A stretch of 13,878 nt of DNA from DATCYX01 sp037444705 (lineage in GTDB: Bacteria > Chloroflexota > Anaerolineae > Anaerolineales > UBA4823): NCBI GenBank assembly GCA_037444705.1, contig JBBILY010000078.1, positions 1 to 13,878 of the forward strand, in the 5' to 3' direction. The notes under the pieces are model-generated. The model was not told where the DNA came from and made no database searches. It saw nothing but the letters and a program-made list of their open reading frames with translations. Within the stretch, counting starts at the first letter, position 1. Each line of letters opens with the position of its first letter. A program made the translations under genes and the position numbers. Below, in pieces: positions 7,211 to 13,878 of the stretch.

Positions 7211-8794
7211 TTAGTCTTTCTTGCCATTCGGGTGACACTCAGCACAGCGATTGGCAACATCGAAGATGTTTTTTTCAGCGTGCTTTTGTTCTGTCTTCGC
7301 TTTGTCATGACAATTATAGCAGGTATAATTCGGAGTTTTAGCCGGATGGCAGCGCGAACATTGTCCTTTGGCACCTTTATGGTCCATAGGGAAAGTGTGA
7401 CCGCTGACACTGATGTCGCTCCAATTGCTGGTATTATGGCACTTCGAACACTGGCCGCTCCAGTGATCCGCCGGGCGGTTGTGGCATGACTGACAATCCG
7501 TCAGTCCGGTATGGTCGAAGCGGGCGGGCTTCCAGGCGCTGGTGTTGTGGCAATTCGAGCACTGCCCACTATAGTGATTGGCCGGGCGGTTGTGGCATGA
7601 CTGACAATCCGTCAGTCCGGTATGGTCGAAGCGGGCGGGCTTCCAGGCGCTGGTGTTGTGGCAATTCGAGCACTGCCCACTATAGTGATTGGCCGGGCGG
7701 TTGTGGCACGCCTGGCAGTCGCGCGCCCCAGCCACCTCATGGTTAAACCCGGCCGGCTTCCAGGCACGCGTGTTATGACAGGCAGAACATTGCCCGTTGA
7801 AGTGGTTGGCTGGTCTGCGGTGGCAAGATTGGCAATCCCTGGCGCCGGCAACTTCATGATTGAAGCGCGCTGGTTTCCAAGCCTGGGTGCTATGGCAGGC
7901 AGAACATTGCCCGGCATAGTGGTTGGCGGGCTTGTCACGGTTATGGCAGGCAGCGCAGTCTCTGGCTCCGGCTAACTTGTGGTCAAAATGAATATCCTTC
8001 CAGGAGGCGAGCGTATGACAGGAAGCACAGTCGCCCTGGTAATGATTAGCCGGCAACACATTCCGATGACAGGCAATGCAATCTCTGGGTGTGCCCGCAA
8101 ACTGACCGGCTTGATGACATTGTTCACACTGTAAATTACCGTGTCCATCCACCAGGGGAAAGAAAGCGTGTTCTGCACCACCGCTCCCAGGAGGGAAGAT
8201 CACCAGGTGTGGGTCAATGGTGGCAATGGCGGTGGCAGTAGCGCCGGGCGTCCCCTGGGGTTGGAGGGCCATGGGGACAGTCCCTTGTGGGCTTGAGGCC
8301 GAGGGATTGCTCAGAGCCTGCACTAAACCCACCAGGGCGCGCAAAGTGGCCACCTGGGCTTTGAAGGCCACGACCAGATCCGGGGCTTCTTTGATGGAGA
8401 CGTTCAGGTAAGCCAGGGAGGTGTCTATTTGTGCCACAACCTGGCTCAAGTGCGCGATCAGGAGAGGCAAATCGCTGGGAGGGGCCTCACCCATGGCTGC
8501 CTCGGCACGGTCTAAGGCCTGGTCCAATATCTGCAATGCCAGGGTTTCCTGTTCTGTGCCCGCCAGGGCAGCCAAATCCAACGCCCGGCGCTCTGTCAGC
8601 GACAGGTAATATTGCGCTCTCTCCGTGCTGTTCAAAGTCAATAAAGCGCCTTGGTCCTCTGCAAATCGTTGAACGGGAAAGAGCAGGTTACCAGGGCGGA
8701 ATGGGGCTGCTGAAGCCAGATAAACTCCCACGCTGGTGCTGAACAGTGTCAATAAAAATACAATCAATAAGGACAAAGCCAGAAATTTGCGCAT
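7211..8794 (-). CDS. Exported DUF5667-like/multihaem cytochrome c fusion with 16 CxxCH motifs
   Basis: This 527-residue protein starts with a signal sequence or anchor (about 4-25). A helical region follows (31-160) that resembles DUF5667: PGNLLFPVQRFAED, then a leucine/alanine-rich part with LSLTERRALDLAAL. A Pro/Thr/Ser/Ala linker (163-200) joins it to a haem region with 16 CxxCH motifs, first cysteines at 223, 239, 256, 280, 297, 321, 336, 360, 375, 397, 412, 434, 449, 479, 492 and 517. The centre is a run of 37-41-residue units, DCxxCHNRPANHYSGQCSxC followed by HNTxAWKPARFDH. Each has two haem motifs plus two extra invariant histidines (NHY and FDH) suited to bis-His ligation. The C-terminal 3-haem tail matches the other two cytochromes. 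An AGGAGG-type site precedes the ATG, 9 nt after the 18-haem gene. Inferred role: surface electron transfer. Confidence 0.92.
   Translation of the reverse strand: MRKFLALSLLIVFLLTLFSTSVGVYLASAAPFRPGNLLFPVQRFAEDQGALLTLNSTERAQYYLSLTERRALDLAALAGTEQETLALQILDQALDRAEAAMGEAPPSDLPLLIAHLSQVVAQIDTSLAYLNVSIKEAPDLVVAFKAQVATLRALVGLVQALSNPSASSPQGTVPMALQPQGTPGATATAIATIDPHLVIFPPGSGGAEHAFFPLVDGHGNLQCEQCHQAGQFAGTPRDCIACHRNVLPANHYQGDCASCHTLASWKDIHFDHKLAGARDCAACHNRDKPANHYAGQCSACHSTQAWKPARFNHEVAGARDCQSCHRRPANHFNGQCSACHNTRAWKPAGFNHEVAGARDCQACHNRPANHYSGQCSNCHNTSAWKPARFDHTGLTDCQSCHNRPANHYSGQCSNCHNTSAWKPARFDHTGLTDCQSCHNRPADHWSGQCSKCHNTSNWSDISVSGHTFPMDHKGAKGQCSRCHPAKTPNYTCYNCHDKAKTEQKHAEKNIFDVANRCAECHPNGKKD
7470..7708. 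repeat. Exact 111-bp tandem duplication in the 16-haem cytochrome gene
   Basis: Bases 7470-7597 are identical to 7581-7708, an offset of 111 bp, so the stretch is two perfect copies plus 17 bp of a third. 111 bp is exactly 37 codons, and the frame is kept. Each copy encodes one two-haem unit (protein residues about 368-404 and 405-441). Flanking units in the same gene are clearly related but diverged in length and sequence. The perfect nucleotide identity points to a recent duplication or ongoing gene conversion, or possibly an assembly artefact. Confidence 0.95.
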
Positions 8795-8803
8795 GCTCTC
8801 CTC

Positions 8804-10318
8804 CTATTGGCTCTCATCTTTGAGCCCCGTGGGATGACACTTGATGCAATTGGGAATATCAACCGCCAAGATACCTTTCTCCATATGCCCTTGGATGATC
8901 GCATCAGACTGATGCTCGTGGCAGCCATAGCAGGTATAGGTCACATATCGGTCAGTATGGCAAACTTTGCACTCCACCTCTCCTTCGCTGCCGTGGTCAA
9001 GAGGAAAGCGATGAATTCTAAGCGGCGCCGGCGACCAGGCTTCGGCGGTATGACAGTAATAGCACTTCAAACCAAAAAAGCCTGCATGGATTTTGGGCTC
9101 TTTATGGCATTCCACGCATTCTTTAGGTGTCCCTGCAAATACTTTTCCTTTATGGCAGGCCTCACATTCAAGGACAGCATGCTGACCATCCAAGGGGAAG
9201 GCAGTCTCATGCTTAAAGTCGCGCATCCGATCCACGCCATCGTGGCAACTCAGGCACTCCAGACCAAATTGATCCTGATGCTTTCTCATAAAGGCTGCTC
9301 TTTCTTTCCCCTCCGCATGGCAGGTTACGCAGGCTTGAATATCAAAGTTCTGTAACGAACCCTGATGGCAGTCGTTGCAGATCAGCGGCTGATCGGCATA
9401 ATCCCGCTTGTGGCGCACCAGACTGAAACCACTGCGACTGAAATGCTCAAAAGGTGTCCCCTCCAGGTTGGCCGGCGACCAACTCAAGGTGGTATGACAC
9501 TCAACGCAATCAGTAGTAAACATTCCCAGGTGGATTTCCGGCTCTAGATGACAACCCACACAATCACTGGGAGTATGAGAAAATAGATCCGCTTTTAGAT
9601 CATTACTGACCTGATTGGTGCCTAAACGTCTGGCGATCGCATGGCAATCAGCACAGGCGATATTTGCATGTTTTCCATCCAGAGGGAAATCTGAAGCCTG
9701 ATGATCAAAGCGCGCCATGCGATCTTCCCCATCATGGCAATCCAGACAGCCTTGTCCAAAATCCTGAACATGTTGTAGCATAAAGGTTGGATCTTTCCCG
9801 CCATGACAGGAGAGACAATTTTCCATAGGAGTCGTAAATTCTCCTTGGCTGCTCACATGGCAGGCTTCACAAGCCATGGGGGTGGTGTCGTAATTAACCT
9901 GATGCCTCACCAGGATGAAAGCCGTACGCCCATGATCGAACAAGGCAAAGGCACTTTGCGTGGGATCAAAGGTTTCCCCGCGATGATCAGCATGGCATCG
10001 CGCACAGCGATTAACGTTCTCGATAGAGGCATGGGTGCCTTGCCCACTTTCTATCTGAAGGCTAACCCGACGATGACAATTCATACACAGCACATCCTGG
10101 GTGGTTTTTAAGGGCTGATGACAGCGCTCACACTCCGCCTCAAATTGAGCATGGGAGACAAAACCCTCGAGTGCCACCCCTGGTAGACTCTTAGCGCTCA
10201 ATTGACCCGGACTGAACATTTCACCACCTCTCAACCATAACAGAGCGCCTAACCCTGCCAACATGAACACGGTGGCGATTAAACCGGAAGCAGACAGGAA
10301 GGAGGGCTGTCTCCTCAT
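8804..10318 (-). CDS. Membrane-anchored multihaem cytochrome c with 18 CxxCH motifs
   Basis: The first gene of the minus-strand operon encodes 504 residues: an N-terminal membrane anchor (about 11-30), GGEMFSPGQL (31-40), then 18 CxxCH motifs with first cysteines at 63, 78, 105, 150, 168, 191, 222, 253, 271, 314, 330, 355, 385, 401, 419, 450, 463 and 491. Two six-haem repeats are visible, about 133-284 and 296-432. Each has a (I/S)LVRH start, CHDGxDRM, FPLDGxHA, CHxEPxIHxGxF and a final WSPA. A 3-haem head precedes them and a 3-haem tail (CKVCH, CYGCHEHQ, CHPTG) follows. It is a paralogue of the 15-haem protein. No haem-free active-site histidine motif or known reductase domain is evident. 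The ATG has no Shine-Dalgarno sequence. Expected outside the cytoplasmic membrane, as a haem wire or electron store. Confidence 0.93.
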   Translation of the reverse strand: MRRQPSFLSASGLIATVFMLAGLGALLWLRGGEMFSPGQLSAKSLPGVALEGFVSHAQFEAECERCHQPLKTTQDVLCMNCHRRVSLQIESGQGTHASIENVNRCARCHADHRGETFDPTQSAFALFDHGRTAFILVRHQVNYDTTPMACEACHVSSQGEFTTPMENCLSCHGGKDPTFMLQHVQDFGQGCLDCHDGEDRMARFDHQASDFPLDGKHANIACADCHAIARRLGTNQVSNDLKADLFSHTPSDCVGCHLEPEIHLGMFTTDCVECHTTLSWSPANLEGTPFEHFSRSGFSLVRHKRDYADQPLICNDCHQGSLQNFDIQACVTCHAEGKERAAFMRKHQDQFGLECLSCHDGVDRMRDFKHETAFPLDGQHAVLECEACHKGKVFAGTPKECVECHKEPKIHAGFFGLKCYYCHTAEAWSPAPLRIHRFPLDHGSEGEVECKVCHTDRYVTYTCYGCHEHQSDAIIQGHMEKGILAVDIPNCIKCHPTGLKDESQ

Positions 10319-10561
10319 GCTTATAATTTAGTAGCAAACGCTCGATAAAGGTTACTATTTGGAGTAAAAAACATAACATGATCTTAATATTTGGCTCAGG
10401 ACCATATTCAAGACTTGGTCGCCATCATCATCCTAGCCTATACGTAACCTCGGGACAGAGGCTCTTGCAAGGCGGTAAAAAGGACGCTGGATTCGAACTC
10501 GTCTAATCGGAATAGTTATGATAAGATTTGAACATCTCCTCCTTGTTTACGATGACCAACC

Positions 10562-10591
10562 TTGTGTGCTAATCCAATTTGTAAGTAGAAT
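10562..10591 (+). promoter_or_regulatory. Candidate promoter for the response regulator/kinase genes
   Basis: TTGTGT (10562-10567) and TAGAAT (10586-10591) are separated by 18 nt. The -10 matches consensus at 5 of 6 positions and the -35 has the conserved TTG. Transcription would start near 10598, giving a leader of about 110 nt before the regulator start at 10712. Other AT-rich matches exist closer to the gene, so this is tentative. Confidence 0.35.
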
Positions 10592-10700
10592 AAAGCCGAA
10601 TCTCGTTACGGTTTCGGTGCAGGTGCTTAAACAAACCTTAACCTAAAATGAGCCCGTTTCGATTATCTTAATAAATATGCTTAGTTACCTAAACATCTCC

Positions 10701-10705
10701 GGAGG
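10701..10705 (+). promoter_or_regulatory. Ribosome-binding site fixing the TTG start of the response regulator
   Basis: GGAGG lies 6 nt before the TTG at 10712. Starting there gives MTRILLVDDEP, the standard beginning of a receiver domain, and there is no earlier ATG that would fit. Confidence 0.75.
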
Positions 10706-10711
10706 TGGGCC

Positions 10712-11410
10712 TTGACACGGATATTGCTCGTTGATGATGAACCTCTGATCACCGACTCTCTTTCCTACAGCCTGCGACGCGAAGGATTTGAGGTGAAAGC
10801 CGTCGGGGATGGCACTGCGGCCCTGCAAGAGGTTCAGGATTTTCAACCCGATCTGGTTGTCCTCGACATCATGCTACCCGGGATGAGCGGCTTAGAGGTT
10901 TGCCGCCGATTGCGGGCGCAAAGTTCTATCCCGGTGATCATGCTCACGGCGCGTGGGGAGGAGATTGATCGTGTCCTGGGCCTGGAAGTAGGTGCGGACG
11001 ATTATCTGGCAAAACCCTTCTCCTTCCGTGAACTGCTGGCGCGCATCCGCTCCATTTTAAGGCGGGTAGAAATGGACCGCCAGGCGAGCCAGACTCAACC
11101 ACTGACAGTGGGCAAACTAACCCTGGATCCGGTGGCGCGCCGCGCTTTCAGAGGCGATCAGGAACTCCAACTCTCAGCCCGCGAGTTTGATCTGCTCAGT
11201 ACATTGATGCGAAATGCCGGCCGCGCTTTGAGCCGGGCCGAACTCCTGACAGAAGTGTGGGGAAACGATTGGGTTGGCGATTCACGCACCCTGGACGTGC
11301 ACGTACGCTGGCTAAGACTCAAGGTTGAAGAGGATCCCGCCAGCCCCAGATATATCCAAACCGTGCGTGGTCACGGCTATCGTTTCGCTGGACCAGAAGA
11401 ATTGGCTTAG
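10712..11410 (+). CDS. OmpR/PhoB-family response regulator
   Basis: This 232-residue cytoplasmic transcription factor has a receiver domain (residues 1-120) with the acidic pair Asp8-Asp9, phospho-acceptor Asp52 in LVVLDIMLPG, switch Thr79 and Lys101 in the KPF motif. A winged-helix DNA-binding domain follows (about 130-230), with LSAREFDLLSTLMRNAGRAL, the recognition helix in SRTLDVHVRWLRLKVE and the wing RYIQTVRGHGYRF. Length and layout are typical. The sensor kinase begins 1 nt past its stop, so the two are co-translated. It is divergent from the cytochrome operon, which makes that operon the most likely target; this is inferred from position only. Members of this family usually bind direct repeats as dimers. 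Confidence 0.95.
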   Translation: MTRILLVDDEPLITDSLSYSLRREGFEVKAVGDGTAALQEVQDFQPDLVVLDIMLPGMSGLEVCRRLRAQSSIPVIMLTARGEEIDRVLGLEVGADDYLAKPFSFRELLARIRSILRRVEMDRQASQTQPLTVGKLTLDPVARRAFRGDQELQLSAREFDLLSTLMRNAGRALSRAELLTEVWGNDWVGDSRTLDVHVRWLRLKVEEDPASPRYIQTVRGHGYRFAGPEELA

Positions 11411-11411
11411 C

Positions 11412-12875
11412 ATGAAATATATCCTGCCGCGCACAATACAGGCGCGTCTGATCCTTTCCCACTTATTTGTCTCCCTTCTCAGTGTGGCGGTGATTTCCTT
11501 ATATTCCGGGCAATTGCTTTATAAAGCAGTGCGGACGGAGGTCGAACATCGTTACGAAGACCACCTCTTTTATGCTGTTAACCAGATCGAGCGCCCATTC
11601 CAGGACTATCTTGGCCGGCAAACCAACGTCGAGCAACTCAGACAGGTTTTGGAACAAGCGCTGGCCAACCAACCCGACATTCAATACGCGCTCTTTTTAC
11701 CCGATGGTTCTCCCTTGCTCTCGCGGAGCGGGGAATTGCCTCCACCAGCCTCACGCGAAAACGCTCCAGAACTCTGGGTAGCATTGGAAACGACGTTTGG
11801 TGAAGGGGAACAATTTCGCCCCAATGCCCAGGGACAGGAGGCCCTTTATCTGGCTATGCGTGTACAACAAGACAGCCAGGTCTTGGGGATATTACGCCTG
11901 GAAATCCCGCTGGAGAGCGCTCTAAACCCGGCCCGCCGCGCGTTGAGCGTCTTGATCGCATCAGCCCTGCTGGTGGCCTTGGCTATGGGGATATTCGGCT
12001 ACTTCCTCGCCCACAGCGTTGCAAGCCCTATTGAAAGAATCACCCAAACCGCTGAGAACCTGGCTAAGGGTGATATGACCGCCCGAGTAGCCTCTCCGAA
12101 GACGCCTCACGAGATTCATCGTCTGGCTCAAGCCTTCAATCACATGGCGAGCCGCCTGGAAACCTACGTCAACGAGATGCGCAGTTTCGTCGCCAATGCC
12201 AGCCACGAGTTACGTACTCCTCTGACCTCGATCAAACTGCGCGTCGAGGCCTTACGCAACGGCGCACTGGATGATCCGCCGGTCACGGAGCGTTTTCTGG
12301 CGGAAGTTGAAAGCGAGGTAGATCGCCTGAGTCGCATGGTCAACGATTTGTTAGACCTATCTCGCATCGAGGCCGGCCTGGAGGCCAACCTGCGCACCCC
12401 GGTGGATATGGCGGCGTTGACGAGCGATGTCTATGAAGCCTTCAAAGCGCGTGCGGAACGCTCCGGGATTCATCTCTATCAAACTATAGAGACCGGTCTG
12501 CCCCCCATCCTGGGCGTCGAAGACCAGTTACGCCGCATGCTCTATAACCTGGTAGATAACGCAATTAAATACACACCGCGCGGGGGGAGAGTAGAAATTT
12601 CGCTAAAATCAGGCTCCCGACCAGGCACTCTACGCCTGGCAGTAATGGACAGCGGGTATGGGATTGCCCCTTCCCACTTACCCCACGTCTTTGAGCGCTT
12701 CTATCGCGTTGAAGCCACCCGTCCGCGCTTCGGACCGCCGCAGGGCAGTGGCTTAGGGCTACCCATTGCTAAATCCATCGCGGAAACCCACGGCGGCGAG
12801 ATTGGCGTCAGCAGTCAATTGGGTAAGGGCTCCACCTTTTGGGTGGAACTGCCTGCCACCCGCCAAAGCCCCTGA
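11412..12875 (+). CDS. Membrane sensor histidine kinase (HAMP-HisKA-HATPase)
   Basis: This 487-residue kinase is the partner of the preceding regulator. Transmembrane helix 1 (about 13-36) and helix 2 (about 178-200) flank a ~140-residue extracytoplasmic sensor region with no CxxCH motif, so no c-type haem sensing is evident. A HAMP linker follows (about 200-255), then the HisKA motif SFVANASHELRTP (258-270) with phospho-acceptor His265, and a HATPase domain with N box NLVDNAIKYTP (379-389), DSGYGIAP (413-420), FERFYR and GSGLGLPIAKSI (445-456). The frame is open upstream to 11325 inside the regulator gene, but the ATG at 11412 gives the normal short cytoplasmic start and sits 1 nt after the regulator stop. 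There is no Shine-Dalgarno, so translation is probably coupled. The signal sensed is unknown. Confidence 0.94.
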   Translation: MKYILPRTIQARLILSHLFVSLLSVAVISLYSGQLLYKAVRTEVEHRYEDHLFYAVNQIERPFQDYLGRQTNVEQLRQVLEQALANQPDIQYALFLPDGSPLLSRSGELPPPASRENAPELWVALETTFGEGEQFRPNAQGQEALYLAMRVQQDSQVLGILRLEIPLESALNPARRALSVLIASALLVALAMGIFGYFLAHSVASPIERITQTAENLAKGDMTARVASPKTPHEIHRLAQAFNHMASRLETYVNEMRSFVANASHELRTPLTSIKLRVEALRNGALDDPPVTERFLAEVESEVDRLSRMVNDLLDLSRIEAGLEANLRTPVDMAALTSDVYEAFKARAERSGIHLYQTIETGLPPILGVEDQLRRMLYNLVDNAIKYTPRGGRVEISLKSGSRPGTLRLAVMDSGYGIAPSHLPHVFERFYRVEATRPRFGPPQGSGLGLPIAKSIAETHGGEIGVSSQLGKGSTFWVELPATRQSP

Positions 12876-12927
12876 AGACCTGACTGGTATAAAATACCTG
12901 GACGCTCAGGCTTCAATCAATTTTGCT

Positions 12928-13419
12928 CTATTTGCTTCCTAAACCATACAATCCAAAGATGCGAATCCGGCAAGACAGGCGCGTACCGTCCAGAGCATCA
13001 ACCAATTGTACTGTAGGGCACTCCACCCATTCGTTCTTCCAGGTGTCAAAGTAATAAATCGTGAGCGTGCCGTCTTCCCACATGCGCACTTCACGGTGCC
13101 TGACCTTGAAGTACACGTAGACCGCGCCTAACACATGAGTAACCCGATTGCCCTTATTGTCGGTCAGGCGAACATCAAATAACTTCTGCATAAACAGGGG
13201 TCGCTCTTCGCCTGGTGCATTTCCGCCACTGATACGGTTCATCTTAACCGTGCCAGTAAACTGGCTCTTAATAAAACTGATTCCAGCCCGACCGTAAGTC
13301 AGTTCCACCGATTGGCCGCGTTTCACCCTGCCAATCTTTGCCAGGTAAGTGCTGGACGCCATGAGGGAAAAGGCCAGCATTAGAACCAACGCCGTGAAAA
13401 CAATCTTCTTTCTTTTCAT
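12928..13419 (-). CDS. Small secreted beta-rich protein of unknown function
   Basis: A 163-residue protein with a basic start (MKRKK) and a hydrophobic core (about 6-22) ending near ASS, i.e. a signal peptide or anchor. The rest is strand-rich (VELTYGRAGISF, VYVYFKVRHREV). The end, GTLTIYYFDTWKNEWVECPT then FGLYGLG (about 117-161), resembles a motif common at the end of exported bacterial beta-sandwich domains, in which a Tyr-Tyr-x-Asp strand, a Trp-Val-x-Cys/Leu turn and a closing hydrophobic strand occur. That likeness is from memory and unverified. The ATG has GGAG 7 nt upstream. It converges with the kinase gene and may not be functionally tied to the cytochromes. Cys134 and Cys150 could form a disulphide outside the cell. 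Confidence 0.75.
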   Translation of the reverse strand: MKRKKIVFTALVLMLAFSLMASSTYLAKIGRVKRGQSVELTYGRAGISFIKSQFTGTVKMNRISGGNAPGEERPLFMQKLFDVRLTDNKGNRVTHVLGAVYVYFKVRHREVRMWEDGTLTIYYFDTWKNEWVECPTVQLVDALDGTRLSCRIRIFGLYGLGSK

Positions 13420-13519
13420 GGTGCATCTCCTTCCATGTCTGTTTGGGCAATCCCACCAGGGTTACAGGTGAACATCCCCAGTTTAACATGATTGTACTGA
13501 TGTATAAAAAAGTCAACCA

Positions 13520-13878
13520 TCACTGATCCGAGATGTTTGAACTCACCTCCTTACGCACAGCCTGACAACGAGCACAATGAGGCCGATCACATAGCAGAGC
13601 CAACGGATCCTGGAGAATCTTATCCCTAGCAACTTGTATCAAACGAGTTAAGGGTATCGCCTGAATTTGCCCCTCGCCCAGGGTGCCGCTGCGAGTGACC
13701 TCTTGCAAATCCATAGCCAGGGCTTGAAAACCCAGGGAACAACCAGGAAATACTGGGCATTCTACAATCCCCGCTGGTGTCAATGCCCAGCCCACAAAGC
13801 GCTTTCGGCCAGCCAGCGCCTCGCCAAAATGAATGCTGGTATTCACAGTGTGATCTACACCCGGGAGCAAAACCCATC
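13520..13878 (-). CDS. Unidentified cysteine-bearing protein, N-terminus cut by window edge
   Basis: A minus-strand frame enters at the right edge without interruption and stops at 13520, giving the last ~118 residues. The TTG at 13868-13870 could in principle be a start, but the frame is open to the edge (WVLLPGVDHT), so I treat the gene as truncated by the window. Visible features are GVDHTVNTSIHFGEALAGRK, then ECPVFPGC, and near the end LCDRPHCARCQ, where a CxxxxCxxC group could bind a metal ion. I recognise no family. It lies 100 nt upstream of the secreted-protein gene on the same strand. Confidence 0.6.
   Translation of the reverse strand, partial: WVLLPGVDHTVNTSIHFGEALAGRKRFVGWALTPAGIVECPVFPGCSLGFQALAMDLQEVTRSGTLGEGQIQAIPLTRLIQVARDKILQDPLALLCDRPHCARCQAVRKEVSSNISDQ

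Larger units (their letters stand above)
10319..10711. other. 393-nt AT-rich intergenic region between cytochrome operon and regulator genes
   Basis: This is the only gene-free stretch over 300 nt. It separates the divergent cytochrome operon and two-component system and must hold both promoters. I see no tRNA, riboswitch I can name, or conserved coding frame. GTAACCT occurs at 10444-10450 and, inverted, at 10349-10355, with a near match GTTACCT at 10684-10690; these could be regulator half-sites. A small hairpin, CCTC-gggaca-GAGG, lies near 10448-10461. For the minus operon no clear promoter could be fixed: a possible extended -10 (TGTTATGTT on the minus strand, plus about 10368-10376) is weak, and the ATG at 10318 lacks a Shine-Dalgarno. 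Confidence 0.6.

Noticed and set aside
7486..7746. Plus-strand frame encoding two identical 37-residue repeats (MTDNPSVRYGRSG...)
   Set aside because: It is the antisense reading of the 111-bp duplication inside the 16-haem gene; the minus frame has the CxxCH periodicity and a signal sequence.
10485..10500. GGATTCGAACTC, which looks on the minus strand like a tRNA T-arm or an integration-site remnant
   Set aside because: The flanking bases do not form a 5-bp T-stem or an acceptor stem, and no D- or anticodon arm is found upstream on that strand. No integrase or second copy is present.
10503..10535. Ten-codon minus-strand frame (MFKSYHNYSD) after an AGGAGGAG sequence, a possible leader peptide for the cytochrome operon
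   Set aside because: The Shine-Dalgarno is only about 2 nt from the ATG, the peptide has no regulatory codon run, and no attenuator-like hairpin follows.
12876..12927. CCTG-gacgct-CAGG as a terminator between the kinase and the convergent secreted-protein gene
   Set aside because: The stem is only 4 bp and is not followed by a run of T on the plus strand, nor suitably placed on the minus strand.
13626..13877. Alternative minus-strand frame starting with ATG at 13877
   Set aside because: It is shorter and ends inside the longer open frame that reaches the window edge; its composition (many Gly, Ser and Cys from shifted reading) looks like a shadow. The choice is moderate, since the gene start lies outside the window.

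Overview
The window most likely comes from a Chloroflexota bacterium (Anaerolineae-like). This is an inference from the gene mix: a DUF5667-type exported protein, a bactofilin, large N-terminally anchored multihaem cytochromes with no outer-membrane porin gene nearby, and frequent TTG starts. It is not proven by a marker gene. No tRNA, rRNA, CRISPR array, transposase or integrase was seen. Coding density is high.

Layout. Positions 1-406 (minus) hold the start of an unidentified membrane-anchored protein. A divergent promoter region (407-554) separates it from a plus-strand cluster of four genes: an NAD-dependent sugar-nucleotide epimerase/dehydratase (555-1508, apparently leaderless), a 3-methyladenine DNA glycosylase (1545-2231), the enoyl-ACP reductase FabI (2228-3010, start overlapping the previous stop) and a bactofilin (3020-3430). 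The bactofilin ends 6 nt from the end of a long convergent minus-strand operon.

That operon (10318 down to 3437) is the remarkable part. In transcription order it encodes an 18-CxxCH cytochrome, a 16-CxxCH cytochrome fused to an N-terminal DUF5667-like domain, a two-cluster ferredoxin lacking one expected cysteine ligand, a NAD(P)H/FAD oxidoreductase, a five-helix membrane protein with cytochrome-b-like histidines, and a 15-CxxCH cytochrome. Together the three cytochromes could bind 49 c-type haems. They are built from recurring 3-haem blocks (head, A, B, tail), and all three share one C-terminal tail block. The inferred role is to move electrons from NAD(P)H or ferredoxin in the cytoplasm, through the membrane b-type protein, to a very large haem array on the outer face, or in the reverse direction. 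No terminal reductase or known acceptor enzyme is present.

Divergent from this operon, across a 393-nt AT-rich gap, lies an OmpR/PhoB-type response regulator (10712-11410) and its sensor kinase (11412-12875), the obvious candidates for regulating it. The window closes with two minus-strand genes of unknown function: a small secreted beta-rich protein (12928-13419) and the C-terminal part of a cysteine-bearing protein cut by the window edge (13520-13878).
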